Shown here one piece after another: positions 1 through 6,413 of a stretch of DNA of 10,399 bases. The position numbers and the translations under genes are program-made. Within the stretch, counting starts at the first letter, position 1; every line of letters starts with the position of its first letter. The stretch is from NCBI GenBank assembly GCA_037443705.1, contig JBBINV010000089.1, positions 1-10,399 on the forward strand, in the 5' to 3' direction. The notes under the pieces are model-generated. The model was given only the letters and a program-made list of their open reading frames with translations, had not been told where the DNA came from and made no database searches. The stretch comes from 2-02-FULL-66-14 sp037443705 (GTDB lineage Bacteria; Pseudomonadota; Gammaproteobacteria; Burkholderiales; SG8-39).

Positions 1-730
1 GGATCGTGCAGTTGCCCCCGAGCGCGAGGCTCACGGCGCGCTCGGCGAGCACGCAGGCGCCGGAGGCGGCGTCCGCGAGCGGCGCGACCAGCGCCGCGAC
101 ATCGGCGCGCGCCTCCCGGCATTCGATGCCGAGCGCGGCCTGCCCCGGCGCGGGCAGGCTTTCCTCCACGGGGAGCAGCCCCCGGATGCGGCCGGGGAGC
201 CCAAGTCGCTTCAGCCCCGCCGCCGCGAGCACGATCGCGCCGTAGTCGCCGCGGTCGAGTTTCGCCAGGCGCGTATCGAGGTTCCCGCGCAGCGGCCGCA
301 CCGCGAGCCCGGGATGGCGCGCGGCGATCTGCGCCTGGCGCCGCAGGCTCGAGGTGCCGACCACCGCGCCCGCGGGCATCGCGGCGAGCGACTCGAACCG
401 CGACGAGACGAACGCATCGCGCGGATCCTCGCGCGCCGTGATCGCCGCAAGCACGAAGCCCGGCGGAAGCTGCGCCGGCACGTCCTTCATCGAATGCACC
501 GCGATCTCGGCGCGGTTCCCGGCGAGCGCGGCTTCCAGCTCCTTCACGAACAGCCCTTTGCCGCCCACGCCCGCGAGGCTCTCCTCGAGCAGCTCGTCGC
601 CGCGGGTGCTCATCGGCACGAGCTCGACCGCGAGCCCCGGGTGCAGCGCCTCCAGCCGCGCCTTCACGTGCTCGGCCTGCCACAGCGCGAGGCGGCTGCG
701 CCGCGTCGCGATCCTCACCCTGGCTTTCAC
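1..730 (-). CDS. hemC: Hydroxymethylbilane synthase (porphobilinogen deaminase), 3' end beyond window
   Basis: HemC joins four porphobilinogen units into hydroxymethylbilane in the cytoplasm, a step of tetrapyrrole synthesis. The visible 243 codons match the family from its first residues: a basic start followed by RRSRLALWQAE, then GGKGLFVKELE (about 56-66), HSMKDVP with the catalytic Asp at 83, SSLRRQAQ (127-134) with the cofactor-binding arginines, and LALGGNC with Cys241, the residue that carries the dipyrromethane cofactor. Compared with a usual length near 310, about 65-70 C-terminal residues lie outside the window. The start is GTG at 730-728, which overlaps the stop of the response-regulator gene as GTGA, so translation is probably coupled to it. 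The algR-hemC order is known from Pseudomonas. The identification is secure; the exact start is supported by family alignment. Confidence 0.97.
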   Translation of the reverse strand, partial: MKARVRIATRRSRLALWQAEHVKARLEALHPGLAVELVPMSTRGDELLEESLAGVGGKGLFVKELEAALAGNRAEIAVHSMKDVPAQLPPGFVLAAITAREDPRDAFVSSRFESLAAMPAGAVVGTSSLRRQAQIAARHPGLAVRPLRGNLDTRLAKLDRGDYGAIVLAAAGLKRLGLPGRIRGLLPVEESLPAPGQAALGIECREARADVAALVAPLADAASGACVLAERAVSLALGGNCTI

Positions 731-1503
731 GGATGGCTCGCCTCGATCATGTCCTTCACGGCGGGCCACTGCCGCCGGCTGACCGGCAGACGCTCCGGGA
801 TTCCGTCCAGCACCACCTGCCAGTGCGGCTCCTCGCCGCCGGTCCCGGCCCGCTCGAAGCCGCGGATCGCCGAGCGCGCCACCAGGCAGTTGCGGTGCAC
901 GCGCACGAACCGGTCGGCGAACTCGCGCTCGAGCTGTACCAGCGGCTCCTCGATCAGGTGCTCTCCCGAGCGCGTCCGGAGCGTCACGTACTTCAGCTCG
1001 GCCTTGAAGTAGACCACGTCGCGCAGCGGCACCAGCACGATTTTCGCGCGCTCGGCGATGGAAAAATACTCGCGCGCGGCGGGTCCCGCCCGCGCCAGCC
1101 GCTCGGGCGAGGGCGCAGCGGCTCCGGCCGCCCTTCGGAGCGCCGCTGCAAGCCGCGGCGCGCGCACGGGCTTCAGCAGGTAATCGAGCGCGTTCAGCTC
1201 GAACGCCTCGACCGCGTGCCGGTCGTGCGCGGTCACGAACACGACCGCCGGCCCCTCGGGCAGCTTCGCGAGGTGGCGCGCCACCTCGATCCCGCTCATT
1301 CCGGGCATCTGGATGTCGAGCAGGACGACGCGCGCGCCGCTCGCCGGCAGCCGCTCGATCGCCTCCAGGCCGTTGCGCGCCTCGCCCACGACGCGCGTCG
1401 CGAGCTCCCCCGCCAGGTCCCCGAGCAGGAGCTTCAGCCGCTCGCGCGCCGGCTCCTCGTCGTCGGCGATGAACACCCGGATCTCGTTCGATTGCGACAT
1501 CAT
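727..1503 (-). CDS. algR: LytTR-family response regulator, AlgR-like
   Basis: This is a 258-residue DNA-binding response regulator. The N-terminal receiver domain (about 8-125) shows the acidic pair Asp14/Asp15, the phospho-acceptor Asp63 in LLDIQMPGMSG, Thr91 in FVTAHD and Lys111 in YLLKPV. The C-terminal LytTR domain (about 148-250) has the typical pattern VVYFKAELKYVTLRT, then RVHRNCLVA and a closing LPVSRRQ. It lies downstream of a sensor histidine kinase and overlaps hemC by four bases, as in the algZ-algR-hemC arrangement of Pseudomonas, where AlgR controls alginate and type IV pili. Targets here cannot be read from the sequence. Two adjacent ATG codons (1503-1501 and 1500-1498) could start it; neither has a clear Shine-Dalgarno sequence. 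The start lies 11 bases past the end of a large inverted repeat that could affect its expression. Confidence 0.93.
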   Translation of the reverse strand: MMSQSNEIRVFIADDEEPARERLKLLLGDLAGELATRVVGEARNGLEAIERLPASGARVVLLDIQMPGMSGIEVARHLAKLPEGPAVVFVTAHDRHAVEAFELNALDYLLKPVRAPRLAAALRRAAGAAAPSPERLARAGPAAREYFSIAERAKIVLVPLRDVVYFKAELKYVTLRTRSGEHLIEEPLVQLEREFADRFVRVHRNCLVARSAIRGFERAGTGGEEPHWQVVLDGIPERLPVSRRQWPAVKDMIEASHP

Positions 1504-1514
1504 GCGACCGATCC

Positions 1515-1589
1515 GAAAAACCGGGACAGACCCGGATTTCCGCCATCCCTTCCAACAATTGGTGAAATCCCGGTCTGTCCCGGTTTTTC
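1515..1589. repeat. Large imperfect inverted repeat, REP doublet (REPIN)-like, between algZ and algR
   Basis: The arms 1515-1540 and 1564-1589 are 26 nt each and complementary except for one position, separated by 23 nt. The core of the left arm, CCGGGACAGACCCGG (1521-1535), is itself a small palindrome with 5-bp stems and a 5-nt loop; the right arm has lost this inner palindrome through the single mismatch. A short palindromic segment (1552-1562, CCAA-CAA-TTGG) sits in the middle. Two inverted, individually palindromic units of about 25 nt are what REP doublets or REPINs look like. Both outer ends are runs of A or T, so in RNA from either strand the structure ends in a U-run and could also act as a transcription terminator or attenuator. 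The structure is seen directly; the REP interpretation is inference, since copies elsewhere in the genome cannot be checked. Confidence 0.8.
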
Positions 1590-1611
1590 CCGGAGCTCGT
1601 TCACGCGGCGC

Positions 1612-2637
1612 TCATGCGGCCCGCACCGCGCCGCTCTTGTAGGGAATCTCGATCTCGACGCAGTAGCGCCCGCCCTCCACGCTCGACTCGAGCCGCGCCT
1701 CGGCGTCGAAGAAGAGCCGCAGCCGCTCGCGGATGTTATCGAGGGCCATGCGGTTGCCGGCGCGCGCCGCGGGCTCTCCGCCCGCGTACGGGTTCTCGAT
1801 CCGCGCGCGCACCCGCTCGCCGCGGCGCTCGATCCTCACTAGCACGTCGGAAGTCCCGGTCGCGGGCTCGACGCCGTGGTAGACGGCGTTCTCGAGCAGC
1901 GGCTGCAGCACCATCGGCGGCAGCAGCGCATCCGAGGGCGCCTCGTCGATCTCCCAGGAGATCCGCAGGCGCTCGCCCAGGCGCAATTGCTCGATCGCGG
2001 CGTAGCGCTCGAGCAGCGCCACCTCGTCGGCCAGCCTCACGAAGCGCCGGCCGTCGGCCATGAGTTCGCGGAAAAGGTCGGCGAGATCCTCGAGCGCGCG
2101 CTCGGCGCGCTCCGGGTCGCGCCGCACGAGCGCCAGCACGGCGTTGAGGCTGTTGAAGAGGAAATGCGGCCGGATCCGCGCCTGCAGGGCCTGCAGCCGC
2201 GCCTCCGCGAGCGCGGGCGAGTACGCGTGCGCGCGAAGGCGGAAGTAGCCGAGAAGCGTGGCGGCGGTCGCGCCCGCGAGCGCGACGGCCCGCGCGGCGC
2301 CGCCCGCGTCGGCAGTTCCTACGCGCGATGCCAGCCAGTGCGCGGCCGCCCCGAGCGCCGCCGCGACCGCGATCACCGCGGCGCAGCCCGCCCAGTATCC
2401 GAGCCGCGCGAGCCAGGGCGAGGCGGCCGCGAGCACCACCACGGCAGCGAGGAGCGCAGGCTCGAGCAGCGCGGCCGCGCGCGTGAAGCGCTCGAGCGCC
2501 TGCGCGATTCCCGGCTCGGCATAGACCACGGCCGCCGCCGCGACGAGGTGCGCGCCGACGAGAATCCGCGCGATCACGCCGAGGTTGCGGAAATCGGGGA
2601 GCGCATCCGGGAGGACGTTTTGCCTTATACTTGACAT
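1612..2637 (-). CDS. algZ: Membrane sensor histidine kinase of the AlgZ/FimS (LytS-like) family
   Basis: This 341-residue protein is the probable partner of the AlgR-like regulator. The N-terminal half is hydrophobic with about four membrane-spanning stretches (roughly 21-40, 60-74, 80-100 and 115-132) and no extracellular sensor domain. It is followed by the His_kinase (PF06580-type) dimerisation segment LQARIRPHFLFNSLNAV with the phospho-accepting His158. The ATPase part has an N-box (MVLQPLLENAVYHGVEP, 242-258) and a late G-box-like GNRMALDNIRERL. The open frame continues upstream to 3039, but that part is antisense to argH and does not resemble the family. I chose ATG 2637-2635; a GTG one codon upstream is an alternative. 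It is divergent from argH with only 49 bp between the start codons and is separated from algR by a 108-bp gap holding a REPIN-like repeat. Confidence 0.9.
   Translation of the reverse strand: MSSIRQNVLPDALPDFRNLGVIARILVGAHLVAAAAVVYAEPGIAQALERFTRAAALLEPALLAAVVVLAAASPWLARLGYWAGCAAVIAVAAALGAAAHWLASRVGTADAGGAARAVALAGATAATLLGYFRLRAHAYSPALAEARLQALQARIRPHFLFNSLNAVLALVRRDPERAERALEDLADLFRELMADGRRFVRLADEVALLERYAAIEQLRLGERLRISWEIDEAPSDALLPPMVLQPLLENAVYHGVEPATGTSDVLVRIERRGERVRARIENPYAGGEPAARAGNRMALDNIRERLRLFFDAEARLESSVEGGRYCVEIEIPYKSGAVRAA
2603..2631 (+). promoter_or_regulatory. Candidate argH promoter (strong -10, weak -35)
   Basis: TATACT at 2626-2631 matches the sigma-70 -10 consensus at five of six positions in an otherwise very GC-rich region. 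The hexamer 17 bp upstream (2603-2608) is not consensus-like. A start of transcription near 2638 would give a leader of about 50 nt for argH. The element would lie inside the first codons of the divergent algZ gene. A perfect TTGACA occurs at 2631-2636 but has no good -10 at 16-18 bp. Inference only. Confidence 0.3.
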
Positions 2638-2676
2638 CACTACGAAGCGGCACGATTCAAGAGGCCGCCTTTTCCC

Positions 2677-2706
2677 AGTATGCCCCATGGCCCGGCGAGC
2701 CTCCAA
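2677..2706 (-). promoter_or_regulatory. Candidate algZ promoter
   Basis: On the minus strand TTGGAG (2706-2701) and CATACT (2682-2677) are separated by 18 bp. This would put transcription start near 2670 and leave a leader of about 33 nt before algZ. Both hexamers are only partial matches, and the element would overlap the start of argH. It is listed because the divergent genes must have promoters in or around this 49-bp gap. Confidence 0.2.
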
Positions 2707-4093
2707 GTCCAAGCCCAGGCTTTGGTCCGGCCGGTTCGCCGAGCCGGTCGATGCGCTCGTGAAGCGCTTCACGGCGTCGATCGGTTTCGACCGGCGGCTT
2801 GCGCGCCACGACGTCGCGGCTTCCCTCGCGCACGCCCGCATGCTCGCGGCCTGCGGAATCCTCTCGCGGTCCGATCTCGCCTCGATCGAGCGCGGCATGG
2901 CGCGGATCCTGTGCGAGATCGAGTCGGGCGCGTTCCGCTGGTCGGCCGACGACGAGGACGTGCACACCGCCATCGAGCGGCGCCTGACGCGGCTGGCCGG
3001 GGACGCCGGCAAGCGCCTGCACACCGCGCGCTCGCGCAATGATCAGGTCGCGACCGACGTGCGGCTGTGGCTGCGCGAGGAGATCGACGAGATCCGGCGC
3101 CTCCTGGCGCGCCTGTGCGCGAGCCTCATCGACCAGGCGGAGCGCCACGCCGCGCTCGTGATGCCGGGCTTCACCCACCTTCAGGTGGCGCAACCGGTGA
3201 CCTTCGGCCACCATCTGCTCGCCTACGTGGAGATGCTCGAGCGCGACCGCGCGCGGCTCGCCGACTGCCGCCGGCGCGTGAACGTGCTTCCGCTCGGCGC
3301 GGCCGCGCTCGCGGGCACCTCCTTCCCGATCGACCGCGAGCGCGTCGCGCGGAGCCTGGGGTTCGACGGCGTCGCCGCGAATTCGCTCGACGCGGTCTCG
3401 GACCGGGATTTCGCTGTCGAGTTCGCCGCCTGCGCCTCGCTCGTCATGGTGCACCTGTCCCGGCTCGCCGAGGAGATCGTGCTCTGGATGAGCCCGCGAT
3501 TCGGCTTCGTGCGGCTTCCGGACCGCTTCTGCACCGGCTCCTCGATCATGCCGCAGAAGAAGAACCCGGACGTGCCCGAGCTCGTGCGCGGCAAGAGCGG
3601 ACGCGTGTTCGGGCACCTGGCGGGGCTGCTCGCCCTCATGAAGGGCCAGCCGCTCGCCTACAACAAGGACAACCAGGAGGACAAGGAGCCGCTGTTCGAC
3701 GCCGTGGACACGCTGAAGGGCTCGCTCGCCGCGTTCGCGGATCTCGTGGCCGGGATCGAGCCCCAGGGCCCGGCAATGCGCGCCGCGGTGCTCGAGGGCC
3801 ATGCCACGGCGACCGACCTCGCCGACTACCTGGTGAGGAAGGGCGTTCCGTTCCGCGATGCGCACGGGATCGTGGCGCGCGCGGTGCGCGCCGCGGAAGG
3901 CGCGCGCAGCGACCTTTCGCGGCTGCCGCTCGAGGTTCTCAGGCGATTCTCTCCCGCGATCGGGAAGGACGTGTTCCGGGTGCTGACGCCGGAGGGTTCG
4001 GTCGCGAGCCGCAAGCATCCCGGCGGGACCGCGCCCGCGCAGGTGCGCGCGGCCGCCGCGCGCGCCCGCCGGCGCCTGGCGAAGAATGGCTGA
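2687..4093 (+). CDS. argH: Argininosuccinate lyase
   Basis: ArgH cleaves argininosuccinate to arginine and fumarate, the last step of arginine synthesis. The 468-residue product has the family's usual length and its landmarks: the N-terminal LWSGRFAEP, the segment DEDVHTAIERRL, the HTARSRNDQV loop, GFTHLQVAQP with Thr163/His164 of the active site, and the fumarase/lyase superfamily signature GSSIMPQKKNPDVPE at 284-298 with the flexible-loop serines 285/286. The C-terminal part with GHATATDLADYLV is also typical. The start is ATG 2687; the frame is open further upstream, but those codons overlap algZ antisense and fall outside the family. No strong Shine-Dalgarno is visible. The gene overlaps the next gene by eight bases (ATGGCTGA), suggesting a co-transcribed operon with the protein kinase. 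Confidence 0.98.
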   Translation: MARRASKSKPRLWSGRFAEPVDALVKRFTASIGFDRRLARHDVAASLAHARMLAACGILSRSDLASIERGMARILCEIESGAFRWSADDEDVHTAIERRLTRLAGDAGKRLHTARSRNDQVATDVRLWLREEIDEIRRLLARLCASLIDQAERHAALVMPGFTHLQVAQPVTFGHHLLAYVEMLERDRARLADCRRRVNVLPLGAAALAGTSFPIDRERVARSLGFDGVAANSLDAVSDRDFAVEFAACASLVMVHLSRLAEEIVLWMSPRFGFVRLPDRFCTGSSIMPQKKNPDVPELVRGKSGRVFGHLAGLLALMKGQPLAYNKDNQEDKEPLFDAVDTLKGSLAAFADLVAGIEPQGPAMRAAVLEGHATATDLADYLVRKGVPFRDAHGIVARAVRAAEGARSDLSRLPLEVLRRFSPAIGKDVFRVLTPEGSVASRKHPGGTAPAQVRAAAARARRRLAKNG

Positions 4094-5390
4094 GGCGCTC
4101 GCCGAAGGGCTGAAGTACGAGCGGATCGGGAAATACCCGGTCAAGCGGCGCCTCGGCGAGGGCGCGACCTCCGAGGTCTATCTCTGCCACGACCCGTTCG
4201 CGGACCGCGACGTCGCGGTGAAGCTCGTCTCGCCCGAGATCTTCAACGATCCGGACCGCGGCCGGCTTTATCGCAAGCTCTTCGTCACCGAAGCCTCGCT
4301 CGCCGGCAAGCTCCAGCACCCGCACATCTGCCAGATCTACGATGCGGTCGCCGACGAGGCGCAGCACTACATCGTCATGGAGTACGTGGCGGGCGGGACG
4401 CTGGAGAAATTCTGCCAGCCCGGGAACCTGCTGCCCATCGAGCGCGTCGTGGAGATGGCGTTCAAGGGCACGCGCGCGCTCGAATTCGCGCAGAAGATGG
4501 GCATCACGCACCGGGACATCAAGCCCGCTAACATCCTGCACGCGGGCGAGACCGACATCAAGATCACCGATTTCGGGGCGGCGCTGATCGCCACGGGCGA
4601 CACCACGCAGGTCGCGGCGATCGGCTCGCCCGCGTACATGTCGCCCGAGCAGGTGAAGGAGCAGACGCTCGATCACCGCACCGACATCTACTCGATGGGC
4701 GTGGTGCTCTATCACCTGCTCGCCGGAAGGCTCCCGTTCCAGGCGGCGAACAATTTCAGCCTCATCTACCAGATCACCAACACCGAGCCGCCGCCGCCCT
4801 CGGCGCACCGGCCCGGCATCCCGCCCGAGCTCGATGCGATCGTGGCGCGCGCCATGGCGAAGTCGCTCGAGCGCCGCTACGCCACCTGGGAGGAATTTTC
4901 GCTCGATCTCGCGGGCGTCGTGCGAAGCGCCGGTATCGAGGCGCCGACGCAGGAGTTCGCCGATTCGGACAAGTTCGAGACGCTGCGCAAGCTCCCGTTC
5001 TTCGCGCCGTTCTCCGACGCCGAGCTCTGGGAGGTGGCGCGCATCTCGGCCTGGCGCACGGCGGGCGCCGGCGAAGTGCTGATGAGGGAAGGCGAGGCGG
5101 GCGACACCTTCTGCATCCTCGCCCAGGGCGAGGTCAAGGTGACGCGCAAGGGCCGGCTGCTCAACCTGCTCCAGGCGGGCGAGTGCTTCGGCGAGATGGC
5201 GTATCTTCAGAAGGGCGCGCACGTGCGGGGAGCCGATGTCACGGTGATGGCGAACGCCAAGATCATCTCGATCCCGACCCAGCAGCTCGCGAACGCCTCG
5301 GACGCCTGCCGCCACAAGTTCGACCGCGCCTTCATCGAGATCCTGGTCGAGCGGCTGACCATGGCCAACGCGCGGCTGACCGGCGTCTGA
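4086..5390 (+). CDS. Soluble Ser/Thr protein kinase fused to a cyclic-nucleotide-binding-type domain
   Basis: The 434-residue protein has a complete Hanks-type kinase domain (about 15-275): glycine loop GEGATSEV (24-31), Lys46 in VAVKLV, Glu69 of helix C, HRDIKPAN with catalytic Asp144, DFG at 162-164 and the SPE motif at 186-188. The activation loop between DFG and SPE contains several Thr/Ser. Residues about 300-415 form a CAP-like cyclic-nucleotide-binding fold: FFAPFSDAELWEVA, then AGEVLMREGEAGDTFCILAQGEVKV, then GECFGEMAYL. The phosphate-binding segment keeps an Arg but is one residue longer than in CRP, so nucleotide binding is possible but not certain. There is no membrane segment or signal peptide, unlike many bacterial PknB-type receptors. 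The start ATG overlaps the argH stop, and the stop overlaps the next open frame as CTGA. Substrates are unknown. The domain assignments are firm; the signal it senses is inference. Confidence 0.95.
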   Translation: MAEALAEGLKYERIGKYPVKRRLGEGATSEVYLCHDPFADRDVAVKLVSPEIFNDPDRGRLYRKLFVTEASLAGKLQHPHICQIYDAVADEAQHYIVMEYVAGGTLEKFCQPGNLLPIERVVEMAFKGTRALEFAQKMGITHRDIKPANILHAGETDIKITDFGAALIATGDTTQVAAIGSPAYMSPEQVKEQTLDHRTDIYSMGVVLYHLLAGRLPFQAANNFSLIYQITNTEPPPPSAHRPGIPPELDAIVARAMAKSLERRYATWEEFSLDLAGVVRSAGIEAPTQEFADSDKFETLRKLPFFAPFSDAELWEVARISAWRTAGAGEVLMREGEAGDTFCILAQGEVKVTRKGRLLNLLQAGECFGEMAYLQKGAHVRGADVTVMANAKIISIPTQQLANASDACRHKFDRAFIEILVERLTMANARLTGV

Positions 5391-6115
5391 AGCGGCAATC
5401 CTTCGTCAAGCGCGGCCCCGCGGCGCACGCCGCGATGTACGAGGCCGAGGCCGAGGGCCTGCGGGCGCTCCGCGAGGCGGGGGTGCGCGTCCCCGGGGTT
5501 CATTCCGTGGGGATTTCCGGAAACGAGGCATTCATCGAGCTCGAGCGTCTGGATCTCGGCGGACCCGCCGACTGGCCGGCGCTCGCGCGCATGCTCGCGA
5601 AGCTTCACCGGCATACGGGCCCGCGCTTCGGCTGGGAGCGCGACAACTGGATCGGCCTCGCGCCACAGAAGAACGCCTGGCACGACGACTGGGTGGGCTT
5701 CTATCGGGACTTCAGGCTGATACCGCAGCTCGAGCGGGCGAATCTCATGAAGGAGTCAGAACCTCTCCTTCAAAATCTCAATGTCTTTTTCGAAAACCAC
5801 AAACCCGGCCCCTCGCTGCTGCACGGCGACCTGTGGCGCGGCAACGTGGGATTCACGCGCGAGGGACCGGTAATCTACGACCCGGCGGTGTACTACGGCG
5901 ACCGCGAAGCGGATCTCGCGATGACGGAGCTCTTCGGAGGCTTTCCGCGCGAGTTCTACGCCGTGTACGAAAAGGAATTTCCGCTACACGGCCAATATCA
6001 AACCCGCAAGCACCTCTACAACTTCTATCACCTGCTCAATCACCTGAACCTGTTCGGCTCGGGCTACCTCTCGCAGGTGCGCAAGACGCTAGGCTTTCTG
6101 CTTCGTGCCCTCTAG
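5387..6115 (+). CDS. Fructosamine-kinase-like protein, N-terminally truncated, start unclear
   Basis: The reading frame matches the fructosamine/ketosamine-3-kinase family, which phosphorylates sugar-derived adducts on protein lysines and has a protein-kinase-like fold. Visible are FVK (6-8, counted from the CTG codon at 5387), EAEGL, FGWERDNWIGLAPQ-N-W (about 82-98), the catalytic LLHGDLWRGN (144-153) and the metal-binding Asp165 in IYDPAVYYGDREADLAM. The usual first 40 or so residues with the nucleotide-binding glycine-rich part are absent, because the preceding bases encode the end of the cNMP domain in another frame. No ATG, GTG or TTG lies between the previous stop and ATG 5435, which would remove the FVK lysine as well. 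CTG 5387-5389 overlaps the kinase stop as CTGA, like other junctions in this window, so I annotate from there with low certainty. The 3' end overlaps grxD by 27 bp, convergently. It may be functional, a relic, or reached by a -1 frameshift. Confidence 0.75.
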   Translation: MKRQSFVKRGPAAHAAMYEAEAEGLRALREAGVRVPGVHSVGISGNEAFIELERLDLGGPADWPALARMLAKLHRHTGPRFGWERDNWIGLAPQKNAWHDDWVGFYRDFRLIPQLERANLMKESEPLLQNLNVFFENHKPGPSLLHGDLWRGNVGFTREGPVIYDPAVYYGDREADLAMTELFGGFPREFYAVYEKEFPLHGQYQTRKHLYNFYHLLNHLNLFGSGYLSQVRKTLGFLLRAL

Positions 6116-6412
6116 CAGCTTCTGCAGCTCGCCCGACTGGTACATCTCGCGCATGATGTCCGAGCCGCCTACGAATTCGCCGTTGACGTAGAGCTGCGGG
6201 ATGGTCGGCCAGTTGGCGTACTCCTTGATGCCCTGGCGGATCGCGGCGTCGGCGAGGACGTTCACGCTGAAGAAATCGCGAACCCCGCACGCGGCGAGCA
6301 CCTGCACCGCCATGGCCGAGAAGCCGCACTGCGGCATCTGCGGCGTGCCTTTCATGTAGAGCACCACCGGATGTCCGGTGACCTGCTCCTTGATCAATTG
6401 TTGAGTATCCAT
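6089..6412 (-). CDS. grxD: Monothiol glutaredoxin (Grx4/GrxD type)
   Basis: GrxD-type monothiol glutaredoxins carry Fe-S clusters, together with glutathione and BolA proteins, in the cytoplasm. The 107-residue protein has Lys21 in YMKGTPQ, the CGFS active site at 29-32, and WPTIPQLYVNGEFVGGSDI with the cis-proline and the glutathione-binding residues. The residue before PQCGFS is Met (GTPQMPQ) where Phe is common. The ATG follows the prmC stop after a single base, so it is the last gene of the hemA-prfA-prmC-grxD run. A purine-rich stretch near the end of prmC may serve as its ribosome site. The 3' end overlaps the convergent fructosamine-kinase-like gene; I see no hairpin terminator between them. 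Confidence 0.97.
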   Translation of the reverse strand: MDTQQLIKEQVTGHPVVLYMKGTPQMPQCGFSAMAVQVLAACGVRDFFSVNVLADAAIRQGIKEYANWPTIPQLYVNGEFVGGSDIMREMYQSGELQKLLEGTKQKA

Positions 6413-6413
6413 G

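Noticed and set aside
733..1842. Long plus-strand open frame over algR, the repeat and the end of algZ
   Set aside because: It is antisense to two well-recognised genes, has low-complexity Arg/Ala/His-rich composition and shows no domain; long antisense frames are expected at this GC content.
2631..2659. TTGACA at 2631-2636 as the -35 of an argH promoter
   Set aside because: The hexamers at 16-18 bp spacing (around 2653-2660) match the -10 consensus poorly, so TATACT at 2626-2631 is a better candidate.
2638..3039. Upstream extension of algZ by 134 codons
   Set aside because: It is antisense to the conserved start of argH and does not resemble the AlgZ family, which begins near ATG 2637.
2657..4144. 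Long minus-strand open frame opposite argH
   Set aside because: It is the complement of argH codons, with Arg/Gly/His-rich product and no recognisable motif.
5183..5386. GTG at 5183 as the start of the fructosamine-kinase-like gene
   Set aside because: It would overlap the conserved cNMP domain of the protein kinase by about 200 bp, and the extra residues do not resemble a fructosamine-kinase N-lobe.
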